Assembly (NCBI RefSeq): GCF_016213215.1
Contig: NZ_JACRAW010000041.1
Coordinates: 1-44,062, forward strand
DNA from: Bradyrhizobium sp.
Lineage (GTDB): Bacteria > Pseudomonadota > Alphaproteobacteria > Rhizobiales > Xanthobacteraceae
Reading direction: 5' to 3'
DNA: 44,062 nucleotides
The translations under genes were made by a program, and so were the position numbers. A model generated the notes under the pieces. It made no database searches. It was not told where the DNA came from and was given only the letters and a program-made list of their open reading frames with translations. Numbering within the stretch: the stretch's first letter is position 1; the number at the start of each line of letters is the position of its first letter. Of the stretch, positions 43,138-44,062 are shown piece after piece.

Positions 43138-44013
43138 TCAGCCGGGCGGCCGGATCTCCTTGAGCTTGAGCGCGATGTGCTCCAGCGGGCTCATGACCTG
43201 GCTGATCGTCTTGGTGGCGACCCGGGTATAGAGCGCCGTGGTGTCGAGCTTGGCGTGACCGAGCAGCACCTGGATGACGCGGACGTCGATGTTCTGCTCG
43301 AGCAGGTGAGTGGCAAAGCTGTGCCGCAAGGTGTGCAGCGAGACGCGCTTGTTGATCTCCGCCATCTGGGCGGCGGCGTGACAGGCGCGGTTGAGCTGGC
43401 GCGTGGTCATCGGCTGCGCCGGATCGCGGCCCGGGAACAGCCAACCTTGCGGGCGCGCCGCTTTCCACCAGGTCCGCAGCAGATCGAGCAGGCTTGGCGA
43501 CAGCATGACGTTACGGTCCTTGCCGCCCTTGCCCTGCTCGACGCGGATGATCATGCGCTTGCTGTCGATGTCGCAGACCTTGAGCGAGACCACCTCGGTG
43601 GCGCGCAGGCCGGCGCCGTAGGCTACGCTCAGTGCAGCCTTGTACTTGAGCCCGGATGCGGCATCGAGCAATCGCGCTACTTCCTCGACGCTCAGCACCA
43701 CCGGCAGCCTGCGCGGCTCGTGGATGACGTGGGTATGCTCGACGATCTCGTGGCGCCTGAGCGTGACCCGGAAGAAGAACCGCAACGTCGAGACGGTCTG
43801 GTTGATGGTCGGCACGCCGACGCCGCTGGCCGCCAGATGCAACTGGTAGCGGCGCACGTCTTCGAAACTCGCTGTATCCGGCGATCGCCCAAGGAACGCA
43901 GCGAAGTTCTTGATTCTTTGCACGTAGTCATGTTGGGTCTTCGGCGCGAACTTGCGGATCGTCATGTCTTCGATCATGCGCCGGCGCAGCGGGCTCACTG
44001 CCTCGTCGGTCAT
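43138..44013 (-). CDS. Tyrosine recombinase associated with IS91-type element
   Basis: The 291-aa XerC-like recombinase has an N-terminal SAM-like DNA-binding domain (KTQHDYVQRIKNFAAFLG). The catalytic set is Arg137 in GAGLRATE, Lys in QGKGGKD, HTLRH (His227, Arg230), LGHA (His253) and Tyr262 in ALYTR. The ATG at 44013 has AGGAG seven bases upstream. Such genes commonly precede IS91-type transposases in Rhizobiales; the gap here is 13 bp. All catalytic residues are intact although the transposase is broken. Confidence 0.92.
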   Translation of the reverse strand: MTDEAVSPLRRRMIEDMTIRKFAPKTQHDYVQRIKNFAAFLGRSPDTASFEDVRRYQLHLAASGVGVPTINQTVSTLRFFFRVTLRRHEIVEHTHVIHEPRRLPVVLSVEEVARLLDAASGLKYKAALSVAYGAGLRATEVVSLKVCDIDSKRMIIRVEQGKGGKDRNVMLSPSLLDLLRTWWKAARPQGWLFPGRDPAQPMTTRQLNRACHAAAQMAEINKRVSLHTLRHSFATHLLEQNIDVRVIQVLLGHAKLDTTALYTRVATKTISQVMSPLEHIALKLKEIRPPG

Positions 44014-44062
44014 GGGGATGCTCCTGTTTTGAGTGAAGGTTGCGAACCCCTCATCTCAAGAC

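Larger units (their letters stand above)
41594..44013 (-). mobile_element. IS91-like element (recombinase + transposase), borders not fixed
   Basis: The recombinase, the transposase remnant and a downstream hairpin are in the order expected for rhizobial IS91-type elements. These elements move by rolling-circle copying and lack terminal inverted repeats, so the ends cannot be set by eye; the left limit is placed at the hairpin and the right limit at the recombinase start. Confidence 0.6.

Noticed and set aside
1..44062. CRISPR array or anti-phage defence island
   Set aside because: No regularly spaced short repeats and no cas, restriction or known defence genes were seen.

Overview
The window looks like a chromosomal accessory region of an alphaproteobacterium, most likely of the Bradyrhizobium/Rhodopseudomonas/Nitrobacter group. 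This is judged from the high-GC codon use, the family-level look of the proteins, the Sox gene content and the rhizobial-type mobile-element remnants; no 16S or other phylogenetic marker is present.

Layout. (1) 1-4.6 kb: part of a biotin/lipoate-ligase-like gene, divergent from a large polyferredoxin of the kind found beside formate dehydrogenase genes, then a convergent pair encoding a small exported protein and a WD40-cytochrome c fusion. (2) 4.9-6.9 kb: wreckage made of a tyrosine-integrase C-terminus, a truncated tRNA-Lys (CUU) 3' half and a multiply frameshifted membrane-protein remnant. (3) 6.9-21.3 kb: an intact thiosulfate-oxidation (Sox) island. A minus-strand operon reads soxX-Y-Z-A-B-C-D, then an exported DsrE-like protein, an exported alpha/beta hydrolase, a second exported DsrE-like protein and a YeeE/YedE transporter. 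soxW and soxV, the plus-strand genes soxS, soxR (ArsR type) and a further YeeE/YedE transporter, and a third YeeE/YedE transporter complete it. ATTC-N8-GAAT palindromes lie in three control regions and suggest persulfide-sensing control by the ArsR-type regulator. (4) 21.47-21.62 kb: a second copy of the tRNA-Lys-derived repeat, about 88 percent identical to the first with a constant 16,256-bp offset, so the Sox genes sit between two att-like direct repeats. (5) 21.7-25.6 kb: broken catabolic and respiratory genes (CoA-ester lyase, SDR, acyl-CoA dehydrogenase with an internal stop, livM with a frameshift, truncated coxB). (6) 26.5-32.4 kb: a heavy-metal RND pump and adaptor, with a second, divergent adaptor. 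(7) 32.9-38.4 kb: an exported metallo-beta-lactamase-fold hydrolase followed by a tightly coupled ABC ATPase/permease/GldG-like/DUF4340-like/HupE-like operon. (8) 38.6-41.5 kb: small secreted or membrane peptides and a flavin monooxygenase-like protein. (9) 41.6-44 kb: an IS91-type element with a frameshifted transposase and an intact tyrosine recombinase.

How it fits together: the Sox genes encode the periplasmic SoxXA, SoxYZ, SoxB and Sox(CD)2 cycle that oxidises thiosulfate, with SoxV/SoxW/SoxS supplying thiol reduction and YeeE-type channels probably importing thiosulfate or a related sulfur species. Every gene inside the island looks intact, while almost every gene touching its edges is broken. 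This is consistent with a horizontally acquired, selected sulfur-oxidation module in a tRNA-associated insertion hotspot. The most unusual parts are the DsrE-hydrolase-DsrE extension of the sox operon, the att-like repeats, the short monoheme SoxD, and the GldG-like protein carrying a histidine-rich insert next to a HupE-type permease.
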